Source of the DNA: Hungatella hathewayi WAL-18680
Lineage (GTDB): Bacteria; Bacillota; Clostridia; Lachnospirales; Lachnospiraceae
Length of the DNA stretch: 32,220 nucleotides
Assembly: GCF_000235505.1 (NCBI RefSeq)
Contig: NZ_JH379027.1
Coordinates: 2,754,762-2,786,981, forward strand
Direction of reading: 5' to 3'
The stretch's first letter is position 1, and the number at the start of each line of letters is the position of its first letter. The position numbers and the translations under genes are program-made. Below are positions 23,142 to 30,671 of the stretch, piece by piece. A model generated the notes under the pieces. The model did no database searches. It saw nothing but the letters and a program-made list of their open reading frames with translations, and was not told where the DNA came from.

Positions 23142-24464
23142 ATGGAATATACGGGATATGAGTTGTTGTGGCTGTTTTTAATCTATTCGTTTCTGGGCTG
23201 GTGCGCGGAGGTGAGCATGGCGGCGCTGAAGCGGAAACGGCTGATATTGAAGGGATATTTGAACGGGCCTTTCTGTCTGATATACGGGTTTGGGGCCGTT
23301 GCGTTTGTGCTGTTTCTGCCGGAACTGAGAGGGAATCTTATCTTCCTGTTCCTGGGCGGTATGATTATCTCCTCGTTTCTGGAGTATGTCACCGGGGCGG
23401 TGTTGGAGAAGGTGTTTCACCGGAAATGGTGGGATTACTCGGACCGGAAGTTCCATTTAAATGGGCATATCTGTCTGGAGTTTTCCGTTACCTGGGGGCT
23501 CTGCGCGGTGGTGATGATGAAATTTACCAATCCGCTGTTTCTGTTTCTGGTGGGGCTGATTCCGCCTATGGCCGGGAAGCTGATTGTCTGGGGAATTACG
23601 GCGCTGATTGTGATTGACGGTATCAGCGTGTCCTCGGCCCTCTTACAGATGCACCACAAGCTGGGCAGAATGGGGCAGATATCCGAGGATTTGCAGAAGC
23701 TGTCCGATTCCCTGGGTAATGCGTTGACCAGAAGGATTCAGCACAGAATCATGAAGGCTTATCCCAACATTTCCGTGGAGAAGCTGGTAAAGGAGCAGGA
23801 AGCGGCAAAGAAGGAGAAGTCCCAGGTGTTTGCGGAAGGGTGCGGCTTTTATAAGCTGGTCTGTCTGTTTTTCATCGGGGCGTTTCTGGGGGATATGGTG
23901 GAGATTGTGTTCTGCTACGTCACGTCGGGAGTGCTGATGAGCCGGAGCAGTGTGATATACGGACAGTTCAGCATTGTGTGGGGACTGGGATGTATGATGC
24001 TGACGGCGATTCTCTACCAGTACCGGGAGAAGAGCGACCGGTATATATTCCTGGCGGGGACGGTGCTGGGGGGCGCTTATGAGTACATATGCAGCGTGTT
24101 CACGGAGCTGGTGTTTGGGACGGTGTTCTGGGATTACAGTGCGATTCCCTTTAACCTGGGGGGCAGGATCAACCTGCTGTACTGTTTCTTCTGGGGGATT
24201 GCGGCGGTGGTGTGGCTGAAGATGGTGTATCCCCTTTTGTCGCGCTGGATAGAAAAATGGCCGAAGAAGCCGGCGGTTATCTGCACCAATCTTCTGATTG
24301 TGCTGATGACCGTCAATATCGCCATATCCGGTCTGGCGCTGGCGCGGTATGTGGAGAGGAAGACGGCCGCGCCGTCGGAAAGCGCGGTGGGGGTCTTTTT
24401 AGATAAGCATTATCCGGACAGTTTGATTGAGTGGGTGTATCCAAATGCGAAGATTGTATCCTGA
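23142..24464 (+). CDS. PF06541-type (CmpB-like) membrane protein, tandem duplicated
   Basis: The protein has 440 residues. Two copies of the 'putative ABC-transporter type IV' domain are visible. The first is about 5-150 (FLGWCAEVSM, SFLEYVTGAVLEKVFHRKWW) and the second about 230-375 (FLGDMVEIVF, AYEYICSVFTELVFGTVFWDYS). A soluble helical stretch (about 175-225) lies between them. Each half carries the motif WDYS, then FxLxGxI. No ATPase is encoded nearby, and the transport assignment in the family name is not experimentally firm. A trailing membrane segment at about 383-400 is followed by an extracytoplasmic tail. Confidence 0.82.
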   Translation: MEYTGYELLWLFLIYSFLGWCAEVSMAALKRKRLILKGYLNGPFCLIYGFGAVAFVLFLPELRGNLIFLFLGGMIISSFLEYVTGAVLEKVFHRKWWDYSDRKFHLNGHICLEFSVTWGLCAVVMMKFTNPLFLFLVGLIPPMAGKLIVWGITALIVIDGISVSSALLQMHHKLGRMGQISEDLQKLSDSLGNALTRRIQHRIMKAYPNISVEKLVKEQEAAKKEKSQVFAEGCGFYKLVCLFFIGAFLGDMVEIVFCYVTSGVLMSRSSVIYGQFSIVWGLGCMMLTAILYQYREKSDRYIFLAGTVLGGAYEYICSVFTELVFGTVFWDYSAIPFNLGGRINLLYCFFWGIAAVVWLKMVYPLLSRWIEKWPKKPAVICTNLLIVLMTVNIAISGLALARYVERKTAAPSESAVGVFLDKHYPDSLIEWVYPNAKIVS

Positions 24465-24470
24465 TGGTGA

Positions 24471-24499
24471 TTGACAGATGTTTACTTTTCACCTATAAT
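24471..24499 (+). promoter_or_regulatory. Consensus promoter of the his operon
   Basis: TTGACA (24471-24476) and TATAAT (24494-24499) are both perfect and separated by 17 nt. Initiation is expected near 24506. An inverted repeat, ATAAC-CAC-GTTAT (24501-24513), sits right on the start and could be an operator. Confidence 0.9.
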
Positions 24500-24520
24500 A
24501 ATAACCACGTTATCGAATTA

Positions 24521-24606
24521 GCACTGCGCCATGCGAAAGTGATGTGGCGGTGAGAAAAGGTCAGGCCCGCCAGACTTGTTTGAGCGGGGCGGGTATCTGG
24601 CAGTGC
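24521..24606 (+). ncRNA. Candidate structured leader RNA (three-way junction) ahead of hisZ
   Basis: By hand folding, GCACTGC (24521-24527) and GCAGTGC (24600-24606) form a perfect 7-bp closing stem. Inside it lie a hairpin GCCA (24528-24531)/TGGC (24545-24548) containing a GAAA run, and a longer hairpin with CAG/CTG (24562-24564/24597-24599) plus CCCGCC/GGCGGG (24566-24571/24588-24593). A purine-rich joining strand (24549-24561) links them. The ribosome binding site begins one base after the closing stem. A competing helix, GCCAGA (24569-24574) with TCTGGC (24596-24601), would break both. I do not recognise it as a known riboswitch class. No T-box or intrinsic terminator is present, so control of hisZ translation would be the likely mode. 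Confidence 0.5.
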
Positions 24607-24620
24607 AAAGGAAGGAGAAG

Positions 24621-25922
24621 ATGGCTGTGACGTTACTACATACCCCTGACGGGGTCCGTGATATCTACGGAAAGGAATGCGCGAAGAAATTATCGGTACA
24701 GGAGGGAATCAATCATGTGTTCCATCTGTACGGCTATGAGAATATTGAGACACCCACCTTTGAATTCTTTGATATTTTCAACAAACAGCGGGGGAGCGTC
24801 AGCTCCAGGGAGATGTTCAAGTTCTTCGACCGGGACAACAACACGCTGGTGCTGCGGCCGGATATGACGCCGGCTATCGCCAGGTGCGTGGCCAAGTATT
24901 ACATGGATGAGACCATGCCGCTGCGGCTCTGCTATCTGGAGCGGACTTTTATCAACAACACCAGCTATCAGGGGCGTTTGAAAGAGGTGACCCAGACCGG
25001 GGCGGAGATGATTGGAGATGATTCCAGCAGTGCGGACGCGGAGATGATTGCCATGGTGATTGACTCGCTGAAGGCTGTCGGCTTGCAGGAGTTCCAGGTG
25101 GAGCTGGGCCAGGTGGAGTTCTTCCGGGGGCTGGTGGAGGAAGCGGGAATGGACGCTGAGACCCAGGAAACCCTGCGGGAACTGATTGAGAACAAAAATT
25201 TCTTCGGGGCGGAGGAGCTGCTGCTGGAGCAGTCCATGGACGAGGAATTGCGTCATGTGATATTGAAGCTGCCGGAATTTTTCGGAAATATCGAGCAGAT
25301 TCAGCTGGCGAAGACGCTGACTACCAACCGGCGGGCCTTGCAGGCCATTGAGCGGCTGGAGAAGGTGCATCGGATTTTGGAGGCTTACGGGCTGGCGGAC
25401 TACATTTCCTATGATTTGGGGATGCTCAGCCAGTACCAGTATTATACAGGAATTATTTTCAAGGCTTATACCTATGGAATGGGTGATTATGTGGTAACCG
25501 GCGGCCGTTATGACAAGCTGCTGGTGCAGTTTGGAAAGGATGCTCCGGCGGTTGGGTTTGCCATTGTGATTGATCGGGTGATGCAGGCGCTGGCCAGACA
25601 GAACATCGAGGTGAAGACCAATATGGTCCGCACCATGGTGTTGTATGAGGAGAGCGCGCAGATGAACGCGGTGAGGCTGGCGGGATATTTCCGGGAAAAG
25701 CAGGTGCCGGTGCAGCTGGTGAGACGGTCCTCCAGGCAGGAGCTTGAGGATTACCGGGCCTTTGGCGGGCGAAGCGGGATTGCCAATCTGCTCTATCTTA
25801 AAAAGGATGGGGAGGAGATTCGGTTTATCAACACCACCACCGGCGACAGCCATATGCTCTCGCTGGCGGAGTATCTGGGCGTGGAGCCACAACAGGAAGA
25901 GAAGACGGGGGATTGCGTATGA
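24621..25922 (+). CDS. hisZ: ATP phosphoribosyltransferase regulatory subunit HisZ
   Basis: The protein has 433 residues and is a histidyl-tRNA synthetase paralogue that pairs with short-form HisG and makes it responsive to histidine. It starts with the class II motif region [23 protein letters not shown] and YLERTF correspond to the synthetase core, and [10 protein letters not shown] with GGRYDKL matches the HisZ/HisRS signature. The ATG at 24621 is used because AAGGA lies 8 nt ahead. An upstream in-frame ATG at 24576 falls inside the leader hairpin and is unlikely. It overlaps hisG by ATGA. Confidence 0.94.
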   Translation: MAVTLLHTPDGVRDIYGKECAKKLSVQEGINHVFHLYGYENIETPTFEFFDIFNKQRGSVSSREMFKFFDRDNNTLVLRPDMTPAIARCVAKYYMDETMPLRLCYLERTFINNTSYQGRLKEVTQTGAEMIGDDSSSADAEMIAMVIDSLKAVGLQEFQVELGQVEFFRGLVEEAGMDAETQETLRELIENKNFFGAEELLLEQSMDEELRHVILKLPEFFGNIEQIQLAKTLTTNRRALQAIERLEKVHRILEAYGLADYISYDLGMLSQYQYYTGIIFKAYTYGMGDYVVTGGRYDKLLVQFGKDAPAVGFAIVIDRVMQALARQNIEVKTNMVRTMVLYEESAQMNAVRLAGYFREKQVPVQLVRRSSRQELEDYRAFGGRSGIANLLYLKKDGEEIRFINTTTGDSHMLSLAEYLGVEPQQEEKTGDCV

Positions 25923-26575
25923 GATATCTGACGGTTGCGCTGACGAAGGGGCGGCTGGCGTCGAAGACCATGGAGTTGTTTGAGAAGGTCGGCATTACCT
26001 GTGAGGAGATGAAGGATAAGAGTTCCAGAAAACTCATCTTTGTCAATGAGGAGCTGGGAATTCGGTTTTTCCTGGCGAAAGCCAACGATGTGCCGACCTA
26101 TGTGGAGTACGGGGCGGCGGACATCGGCATTTCCGGCAAGGATACGATTCTGGAGGAGGGGCGGAAGCTCTATGAGGTGCTGGATTTGGGCTTTGGGAAA
26201 TGCAGGATGTGTGTCTGTGGGCCGGAGTCGGCAAGGGAGTTATTGCAGCACCACGAGATGATTCGGGTGGCGACGAAATATCCGGGAATTGCCAGGGACT
26301 ATTTCTATAATAAGAAGCATCAGACGGTGGAAATCATCAAGCTGAACGGCTCTATTGAGCTGGCGCCCATTGTGGGGCTGTCGGAAGTGATTGTGGATAT
26401 CGTGGAGACCGGCTCCACCCTGCGGGAAAATGGATTGACGGTGCTGGAGGAGGTCTGTGATTTGTCCGCCAGGGTGATTGTCAACCAGGTGAGCATGAAG
26501 CGGGAAAATGAGCGGATTACGAAGCTGATTCATGATCTGCGGGAAGTGCTGGCGGGAGAAGATGCGGGCAGATGA
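25919..26575 (+). CDS. hisG: ATP phosphoribosyltransferase catalytic subunit, short form
   Basis: The protein has 218 residues, the length of the short HisG form that lacks the C-terminal regulatory domain and needs HisZ. It condenses ATP and PRPP in the first step of histidine synthesis. Motifs seen are [10 protein letters not shown] at the N-terminus, [11 protein letters not shown], and the PRPP loop [16 protein letters not shown]. The ATG overlaps the hisZ stop. After the stop, a short spacer of 12-bp tandem units leads to hisD. Confidence 0.95.
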   Translation: MRYLTVALTKGRLASKTMELFEKVGITCEEMKDKSSRKLIFVNEELGIRFFLAKANDVPTYVEYGAADIGISGKDTILEEGRKLYEVLDLGFGKCRMCVCGPESARELLQHHEMIRVATKYPGIARDYFYNKKHQTVEIIKLNGSIELAPIVGLSEVIVDIVETGSTLRENGLTVLEEVCDLSARVIVNQVSMKRENERITKLIHDLREVLAGEDAGR

Positions 26576-26576
26576 C

Positions 26577-26612
26577 GGAAAGCGTGATGGAAAACGTGAT
26601 GGAAAACGCATG
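26577..26612 (+). repeat. Three tandem 12-bp units between hisG and hisD
   Basis: GGAAAGCGTGAT, GGAAAACGTGAT and GGAAAACGCATG follow directly. The first two differ at one base and the third drifts at its end. The array looks like a small slippage expansion. Confidence 0.6.
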
Positions 26613-26657
26613 TGCGTGGTGAGTAGTGTGTGAAAAGCAGGAGATATGGAGGGACAT

Positions 26658-27950
26658 ATGAGAATTGTTCAATTAGAGGAAAATGCCAAGAAAAATATTT
26701 TATCCAATCTGTTGAAGCGGGACCCCAACAATTATGACAGCTATGCGGATACGGTTCAGCAGATTGTGGATGACGTGAAGGAGAGACAGGATGCGGCTGT
26801 CTTTGAGTACACGGCCAAATTTGACGGCGCTGCGCTTGACGCTTCCAATGTGAGAGTGACGGAGGCGGAGATCGAGGAGGCCATGGGGCTGGTGGAGCCA
26901 TCGCTTCTGGAGGTGATGAAAAAGTCCATGAAGAATATCCGGGACTATCACCAGAAGCAGGTGCAGCACAGCTGGTTTGACAGCAAGCCGGACGGGACGA
27001 TTCTGGGGCAGAAGGTGACGGCGCTGGAAAGCGTTGGCGTCTATGTGCCGGGCGGGAAGGCGGCTTATCCGTCCTCCGTGCTGATGAATATTATCCCGGC
27101 GGAAGTGGCCGGTGTGAAGCACATTGTCATGGTGACGCCTCCGGGGAAAGACGGGAAGGTGAATCCGGTGACGCTGACGGCGGCCCATCTGGCGGGGGCC
27201 ACGGAAGTCTACAAGGTGGGCGGCGCCCAGGCGGTGGCGGCCCTGGCCTTTGGGACGGAGTCAATTCCGAGAGTCAACAAGATTGTGGGACCGGGGAATA
27301 TCTTTGTGGCGCTGGCGAAGAAAGCGGTGTACGGTCATGTCAGCATCGACAGCATTGCCGGGCCAAGTGAGATTCTGGTGCTGGCGGATGAGACGGCCAA
27401 TCCAAGGTTTGTGGCGGCGGACTTGCTGTCACAGGCGGAGCATGATGAGCTGGCGTCGGCGATACTTGTGACGACCAGTATGGAGCTGGCGGAGAAGGTG
27501 TCGGCTCAGGTGGATGAGTTTGTTAAGGAATTGTCGAGGAAAGAGATACTGGAGAAATCGCTGGAGAATTTCGGGTATATTCTGGTGGCGGATAATATGG
27601 AGGATGCCATCGACACTGCCAATGAGATTGCGTCGGAGCATCTGGAGATAGTGACGAAGAATCCTTTTGAGGTGATGACGAAGATTCAGAATGCGGGGGC
27701 TATCTTTATCGGGGAGTACAGCTCGGAGCCGCTGGGCGATTATTTCGCGGGGCCGAACCATGTGCTGCCGACCAACGGGACGGCAAAATTCTTCTCACCG
27801 CTGGGGGTTGATGATTTTATCAAGAAATCCAGCATTATTTACTACTCGAGAGAGGCATTGGAGCCGGTTCATAAAGATATTATCGCGTTTGCGGAGGCGG
27901 AACAGTTGACGGCGCACGCGAATTCGATTAAAGTTAGGTTTGAGGAATAA
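26658..27950 (+). CDS. hisD: Histidinol dehydrogenase
   Basis: The protein has 430 residues and catalyses the last two oxidations, L-histidinol to histidine, as a zinc enzyme using NAD. Signatures include [19 protein letters not shown], the [15 protein letters not shown] block with the zinc ligands in LLSQAEHDE (Gln and His), the catalytic SEHLE, and the late [14 protein letters not shown]. The ATG at 26658 has GGAGGG 5 nt upstream. The in-frame ATG at 26646 lies too close to its own AGGAG. A long palindrome follows the stop. Confidence 0.96.
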   Translation: MRIVQLEENAKKNILSNLLKRDPNNYDSYADTVQQIVDDVKERQDAAVFEYTAKFDGAALDASNVRVTEAEIEEAMGLVEPSLLEVMKKSMKNIRDYHQKQVQHSWFDSKPDGTILGQKVTALESVGVYVPGGKAAYPSSVLMNIIPAEVAGVKHIVMVTPPGKDGKVNPVTLTAAHLAGATEVYKVGGAQAVAALAFGTESIPRVNKIVGPGNIFVALAKKAVYGHVSIDSIAGPSEILVLADETANPRFVAADLLSQAEHDELASAILVTTSMELAEKVSAQVDEFVKELSRKEILEKSLENFGYILVADNMEDAIDTANEIASEHLEIVTKNPFEVMTKIQNAGAIFIGEYSSEPLGDYFAGPNHVLPTNGTAKFFSPLGVDDFIKKSSIIYYSREALEPVHKDIIAFAEAEQLTAHANSIKVRFEE

Positions 27951-27963
27951 GTAGATTAGAAAT

Positions 27964-27993
27964 AAATCTCTCCTGCCATGGCAGGAGAGATTT
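27964..27993. repeat. Perfect 30-bp palindrome between hisD and hisB
   Basis: The sequence 27964-27993 is its own reverse complement, and in RNA it forms 13 bp closed by CATG. Only TTT ends the right arm, then mixed sequence follows, so it is a poor terminator. The left arm contains CTCTCCTG, which can also pair with the CAGGAG of the hisB ribosome binding site (28073-28078). Confidence 0.8.
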
Positions 27994-28068
27994 GATAGAA
28001 TTGGTTGACAGAATAGATTTGACGGAATAAACATGGCAGAATAAATATGCCAGAATCGTTGACAAGAA
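27992..28068 (+). repeat. Six degenerate direct repeats of a TTGACAGAATA unit
   Basis: Related units start at about 27992, 28005, 28019, 28034, 28048 and 28059 (TTGATAGAAT, TTGACAGAATA, TTGACGGAATA, TGGCAGAATA, TGCCAGAAT, TTGACAAGAA), with a period of 11-15 bp. They fill the gap between the palindrome and the hisB ribosome binding site. Confidence 0.5.
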
Positions 28069-28086
28069 CAGTCAGGAGGAACACAT

Positions 28087-28674
28087 ATGGCACGCAGGGC
28101 AGAAATCACCCGTGATACCAACGAAACCAAAATACGTATGACGCTGAATCTGGATGGCACCGGCCAGGCGGAGATTCACACCGGCATTGGCTTTTTCGAC
28201 CACATGCTCCATGGTTTTGCCCGCCACGGTCTCTTCGATTTGCAGGTATCCGTGGAAGGCGATCTGGAGGTGGATACCCACCATACGATAGAGGACACCG
28301 GAATCGTTCTTGGAAAGGCCATCAGGGAGGCCGTAGGCGACAAAAAAGGCATCGTCCGCTACGGCTCCAAGATTCTCCCCATGGACGAAGCGCTGATTCT
28401 ATGCGCCCTGGACTTATGCGGCCGCCCCTATCTGGTCTACGACTTAACCCTGGACCGGGAAAAGGTGGGCGATTTAGAGACCGAGATGATACGTGAATTC
28501 TTCTACGCCGTATCCTACGGAGCCGAGATGAACCTCCACCTAAAACAGCTCTCCGGCATCAACAACCACCACATCATCGAAGCCGCCTTCAAAGCCTTCG
28601 CCAAGTCCCTGGACGAGGCCACCAGGTATGACGAGCGAATCACCGACGTGTTGTCGACGAAAGGGAGTTTATAA
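28087..28674 (+). CDS. hisB: Imidazoleglycerol-phosphate dehydratase
   Basis: This 195-residue protein is the monofunctional dehydratase that makes imidazole acetol phosphate. The two manganese-binding motifs are seen as GFFDHMLHGFARHG with DTHHTIEDTGI, and, in the second half, NNHHIIEAAFKAFAK. AGGAGGA lies well placed before the ATG. The second half of the gene uses C-ending codons far more than hisD or hisA, whose third positions are G-rich. The stop lies three bases before the next ATG, and the ribosome binding site of that next gene lies in the hisB coding end. Confidence 0.95.
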   Translation: MARRAEITRDTNETKIRMTLNLDGTGQAEIHTGIGFFDHMLHGFARHGLFDLQVSVEGDLEVDTHHTIEDTGIVLGKAIREAVGDKKGIVRYGSKILPMDEALILCALDLCGRPYLVYDLTLDREKVGDLETEMIREFFYAVSYGAEMNLHLKQLSGINNHHIIEAAFKAFAKSLDEATRYDERITDVLSTKGSL

Positions 28675-28677
28675 AAA

Positions 28678-28959
28678 ATGGAGCGAATCTACGAGGAAAT
28701 TGCCAAGATAGGGAGACGAAACCGGGTTCAGAAGATTGTTTTATTCGGTTCCAGGGCAAGAAATACCAACCACGAGAAAAGTGATATTGATATTGCTGTC
28801 TACGGATGTGACGATTTTGAGCAGTTTCAGCATGAGGTGGAGGAGCAGACATGGACATTGCTGCAATATGATATCATTGATATGGAGCAGGATGGAATCT
28901 CAGAAGAATTGAAACAGGAAATCAAAAAAGACGGAGTCATTCTTTATGAAAAAATATGA
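28678..28959 (+). CDS. mntA: MNT-type minimal nucleotidyltransferase (MntA-like antitoxin)
   Basis: The protein has 93 residues. The catalytic motif is complete: Gly24-Ser25, ten residues, then Asp36-Ile-Asp38 (GSX10DXD). A third acidic residue is available in YDIIDM (Asp65/Asp68). This is the motif of MntA, which detoxifies a partner HEPN toxin by transferring AMP to it. The reading frame overlaps the following HEPN gene by 14 nt, the usual arrangement of such pairs. Base composition is more AT-rich than the surrounding his genes, a sign of later arrival. A plain substrate-transfer role of the HI0073 type cannot be excluded. Confidence 0.88.
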   Translation: MERIYEEIAKIGRRNRVQKIVLFGSRARNTNHEKSDIDIAVYGCDDFEQFQHEVEEQTWTLLQYDIIDMEQDGISEELKQEIKKDGVILYEKI

Positions 28960-29350
28960 TAATTATGTCAGTCATCTGACAATTCTCGAACAGGCGCCAG
29001 GTGAAGATTTAACAAATGAGTTTATTATCAGCGGCATTATCGATAAATTTTCATTGCAGTTTGAATTGAGCTGGAAAGTTTTAAAAGAATTGCTGTTGTA
29101 CGAAGGAAAGTCAGAGGGGCATACAGGTTCTCCCCGTGAGATTATCAAGGCTGCCTATGTCTGTTTTGACTTTATCGAGGAAGAGGTATGGCTATCTATG
29201 CTGAAGGACAGGAATGATACGGCCCATATATACAGCAAAGAATTGTCGCTGGGATTGTTAAAGCGCATACTGGAACAGTATATTCCGGCCTTTCAGCGCT
29301 TAAAGGATAGTATTGACCGGCATTACGGCGAGATTCTTAATGAGTTATAA
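28946..29350 (+). CDS. hepT: HEPN/HI0074-family protein (HepT-like toxin)
   Basis: The protein has 134 residues and is entirely helical, of the HI0074/nucleotidyltransferase substrate-binding family within the HEPN clan. It contains RNDTAHIY (Arg89, His94, Tyr96), an exact RX4HXY motif. In HepT toxins the Arg and His form the RNase site and the Tyr is the target of AMP transfer by MntA. All three residues are intact, so an active type VII toxin-antitoxin pair is plausible. It overlaps mntA by 14 nt and has CGGAG 9 nt ahead of its ATG. It could alternatively be a non-toxic partner of the transferase, as HI0074 was first described. Confidence 0.85.
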   Translation: MKKYDNYVSHLTILEQAPGEDLTNEFIISGIIDKFSLQFELSWKVLKELLLYEGKSEGHTGSPREIIKAAYVCFDFIEEEVWLSMLKDRNDTAHIYSKELSLGLLKRILEQYIPAFQRLKDSIDRHYGEILNEL

Positions 29351-29371
29351 CATGGATTGCGAGGTTGCCAG

Positions 29372-29854
29372 GTGGACGAGAAGACGAATGTGATGAGGCT
29401 TTTGGAGCAGAAGAAGATTCCCTATGTGGGGCATTCCTATGCGGATACGGACGCGGTCAGCGGCGTGGAGGTGGCGCGGGCGCTGGGGGAGAATCCGGCG
29501 CAGGTGTTTAAGACGCTGGTGACGGTGGGAAAGAGCAGACAGTATTATGTGTTTGTGATTCCGGTGGCGGCGGAGCTGGACTTAAAGAAGGCGGCGAAAG
29601 CGGTGGGAGAGAAGTCGGTGGAGATGATTAAGGCGAAGGAACTTCTTCCTTTGACTGGGTACATCCATGGAGGCTGTTCCCCTATCGGGATGAAGAAGTC
29701 ATTCAAGACCACCGTGGATTCATCGGCGGCCGGGTTTGAGACGATCATCTTCAGCGCCGGCCGGATTGGATATCAGGTGGAGGTGAGTCCGGAGGATTTG
29801 AAGAAAATTGTCCGGTATGAGCTTTCGGAGCTTACCGTAGATACAGACATATGA
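29372..29854 (+). CDS. ybaK: YbaK/EbsC family aminoacyl-tRNA deacylase (Cys-tRNA(Pro) deacylase type)
   Basis: The protein has 160 residues, matching E. coli YbaK (159), and removes cysteine wrongly attached to tRNA-Pro. Features include FKTLVTVGKSRQYYVFVIP with the key Lys, and GGCSPIGMKKSFKTTVD, the GxxSPxG loop of the family. A GTG at 29372 is chosen because GAGG lies 7 nt upstream. A TTG at 29357 and an ATG at 29390 are in frame too. It lies between the HEPN pair and hisA, an odd place for this gene. Third positions are strongly G-rich like hisA, unlike the MNT-HEPN pair. Confidence 0.9.
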   Translation: MDEKTNVMRLLEQKKIPYVGHSYADTDAVSGVEVARALGENPAQVFKTLVTVGKSRQYYVFVIPVAAELDLKKAAKAVGEKSVEMIKAKELLPLTGYIHGGCSPIGMKKSFKTTVDSSAAGFETIIFSAGRIGYQVEVSPEDLKKIVRYELSELTVDTDI

Positions 29855-29875
29855 GAAGACGATGGGAGGTAATTT

Positions 29876-30592
29876 ATGCAGTTATATCCGGCGATTGATA
29901 TCAAGGAAGGAAAATGTGTCCGGCTGACCCAGGGCCTGTTTGACCAGGTAAAAATATACTCGGACACCCCGTCCGACATGGCAAAGCTGTGGGTGGAGAA
30001 GGGAGCGTCCTTTCTTCATCTGGTAGATTTGGACGGCGCGCTGGCCGGCTCCTCCGTCAACGAGGATGTGATTCGCAGTATTGTGCAGGCGGTATCGGTG
30101 CCGGTGCAGATTGGCGGCGGAATCAGGAATCGGGAGACGGTACAGTACATGCTGAATCTGGGCGTTGCCCGTGTGATTATCGGGACAAAGGCGGTCCAGA
30201 ATCCGGAGTTTATCCGGGAACTGGTGGTGGAATTCGGCCCGGAGCACATTGTGGTGGGCGTGGATGCCAAGGACGGCATGGTGGCCATCGAGGGGTGGGA
30301 GAAAGTGAGCAGCATTTCCGCCCTGGATTTGTGTAAGCAGATGAAGGAATACGGTGTCCGGCACATTGTCTACACGGATATCGCCAGAGACGGCATGCTG
30401 TCAGGCCCCAACGTGATGATGACAAAGAAGCTGACGATGGAGACCGGCATGGATATCATTGCCTCCGGCGGCGTTTCCTCCATGGAGGACTTGTGCCAGC
30501 TCTATGAGGAGGGCATCAAAGGGGCGATTATCGGCAAGGCGCTGTACGAGAAGCGGATTGATTTGGAGGAGGCCGTTGCCTGTTTTGGATAG
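29876..30592 (+). CDS. hisA: ProFAR isomerase HisA
   Basis: This 238-residue TIM barrel performs the Amadori rearrangement of ProFAR to PRFAR in histidine synthesis. The first catalytic Asp is in PAIDIKEGKCVRL and the second in VYTDIARDGM. The phosphate-binding loops QIGGGIR and IASGGVSS are present. GGGAGG precedes the ATG. In most his operons hisH comes just before hisA. Here the ybaK-type gene takes that place. Confidence 0.95.
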   Translation: MQLYPAIDIKEGKCVRLTQGLFDQVKIYSDTPSDMAKLWVEKGASFLHLVDLDGALAGSSVNEDVIRSIVQAVSVPVQIGGGIRNRETVQYMLNLGVARVIIGTKAVQNPEFIRELVVEFGPEHIVVGVDAKDGMVAIEGWEKVSSISALDLCKQMKEYGVRHIVYTDIARDGMLSGPNVMMTKKLTMETGMDIIASGGVSSMEDLCQLYEEGIKGAIIGKALYEKRIDLEEAVACFG

Positions 30593-30671
30593 AATCCGTG
30601 ACGGGTTACAGGCCGGTTTTATAGGAACCACAACCGGAAAGCAGTGTTAGTGGAAAAATGAGGAGGAAGCT

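Noticed and set aside
23168-23617. 149-codon frame inside the PF06541 gene
   Set aside because: It is an out-of-frame reading of the membrane gene, Gly/Arg/Ala-rich and without motifs.
24521-24620. T-box, hammerhead ribozyme or SRP RNA in the hisZ leader
   Set aside because: There is no T-box bulge sequence or terminator, no CTGATGA core, and GGTCAGG is followed by CCCGCC instead of the SRP GGAAG-type loop.
24690-25892. 400-codon open frame antisense to hisZ
   Set aside because: It is the complement of a well-supported hisZ, is full of His/Leu/Gln without motifs and has no ribosome binding site.
28005-28047. Internal promoter from TTGACA/TTGACG units before hisB
   Set aside because: The -10 positions 17 nt downstream read TAAACA and TAAATA, too weak to claim a promoter.
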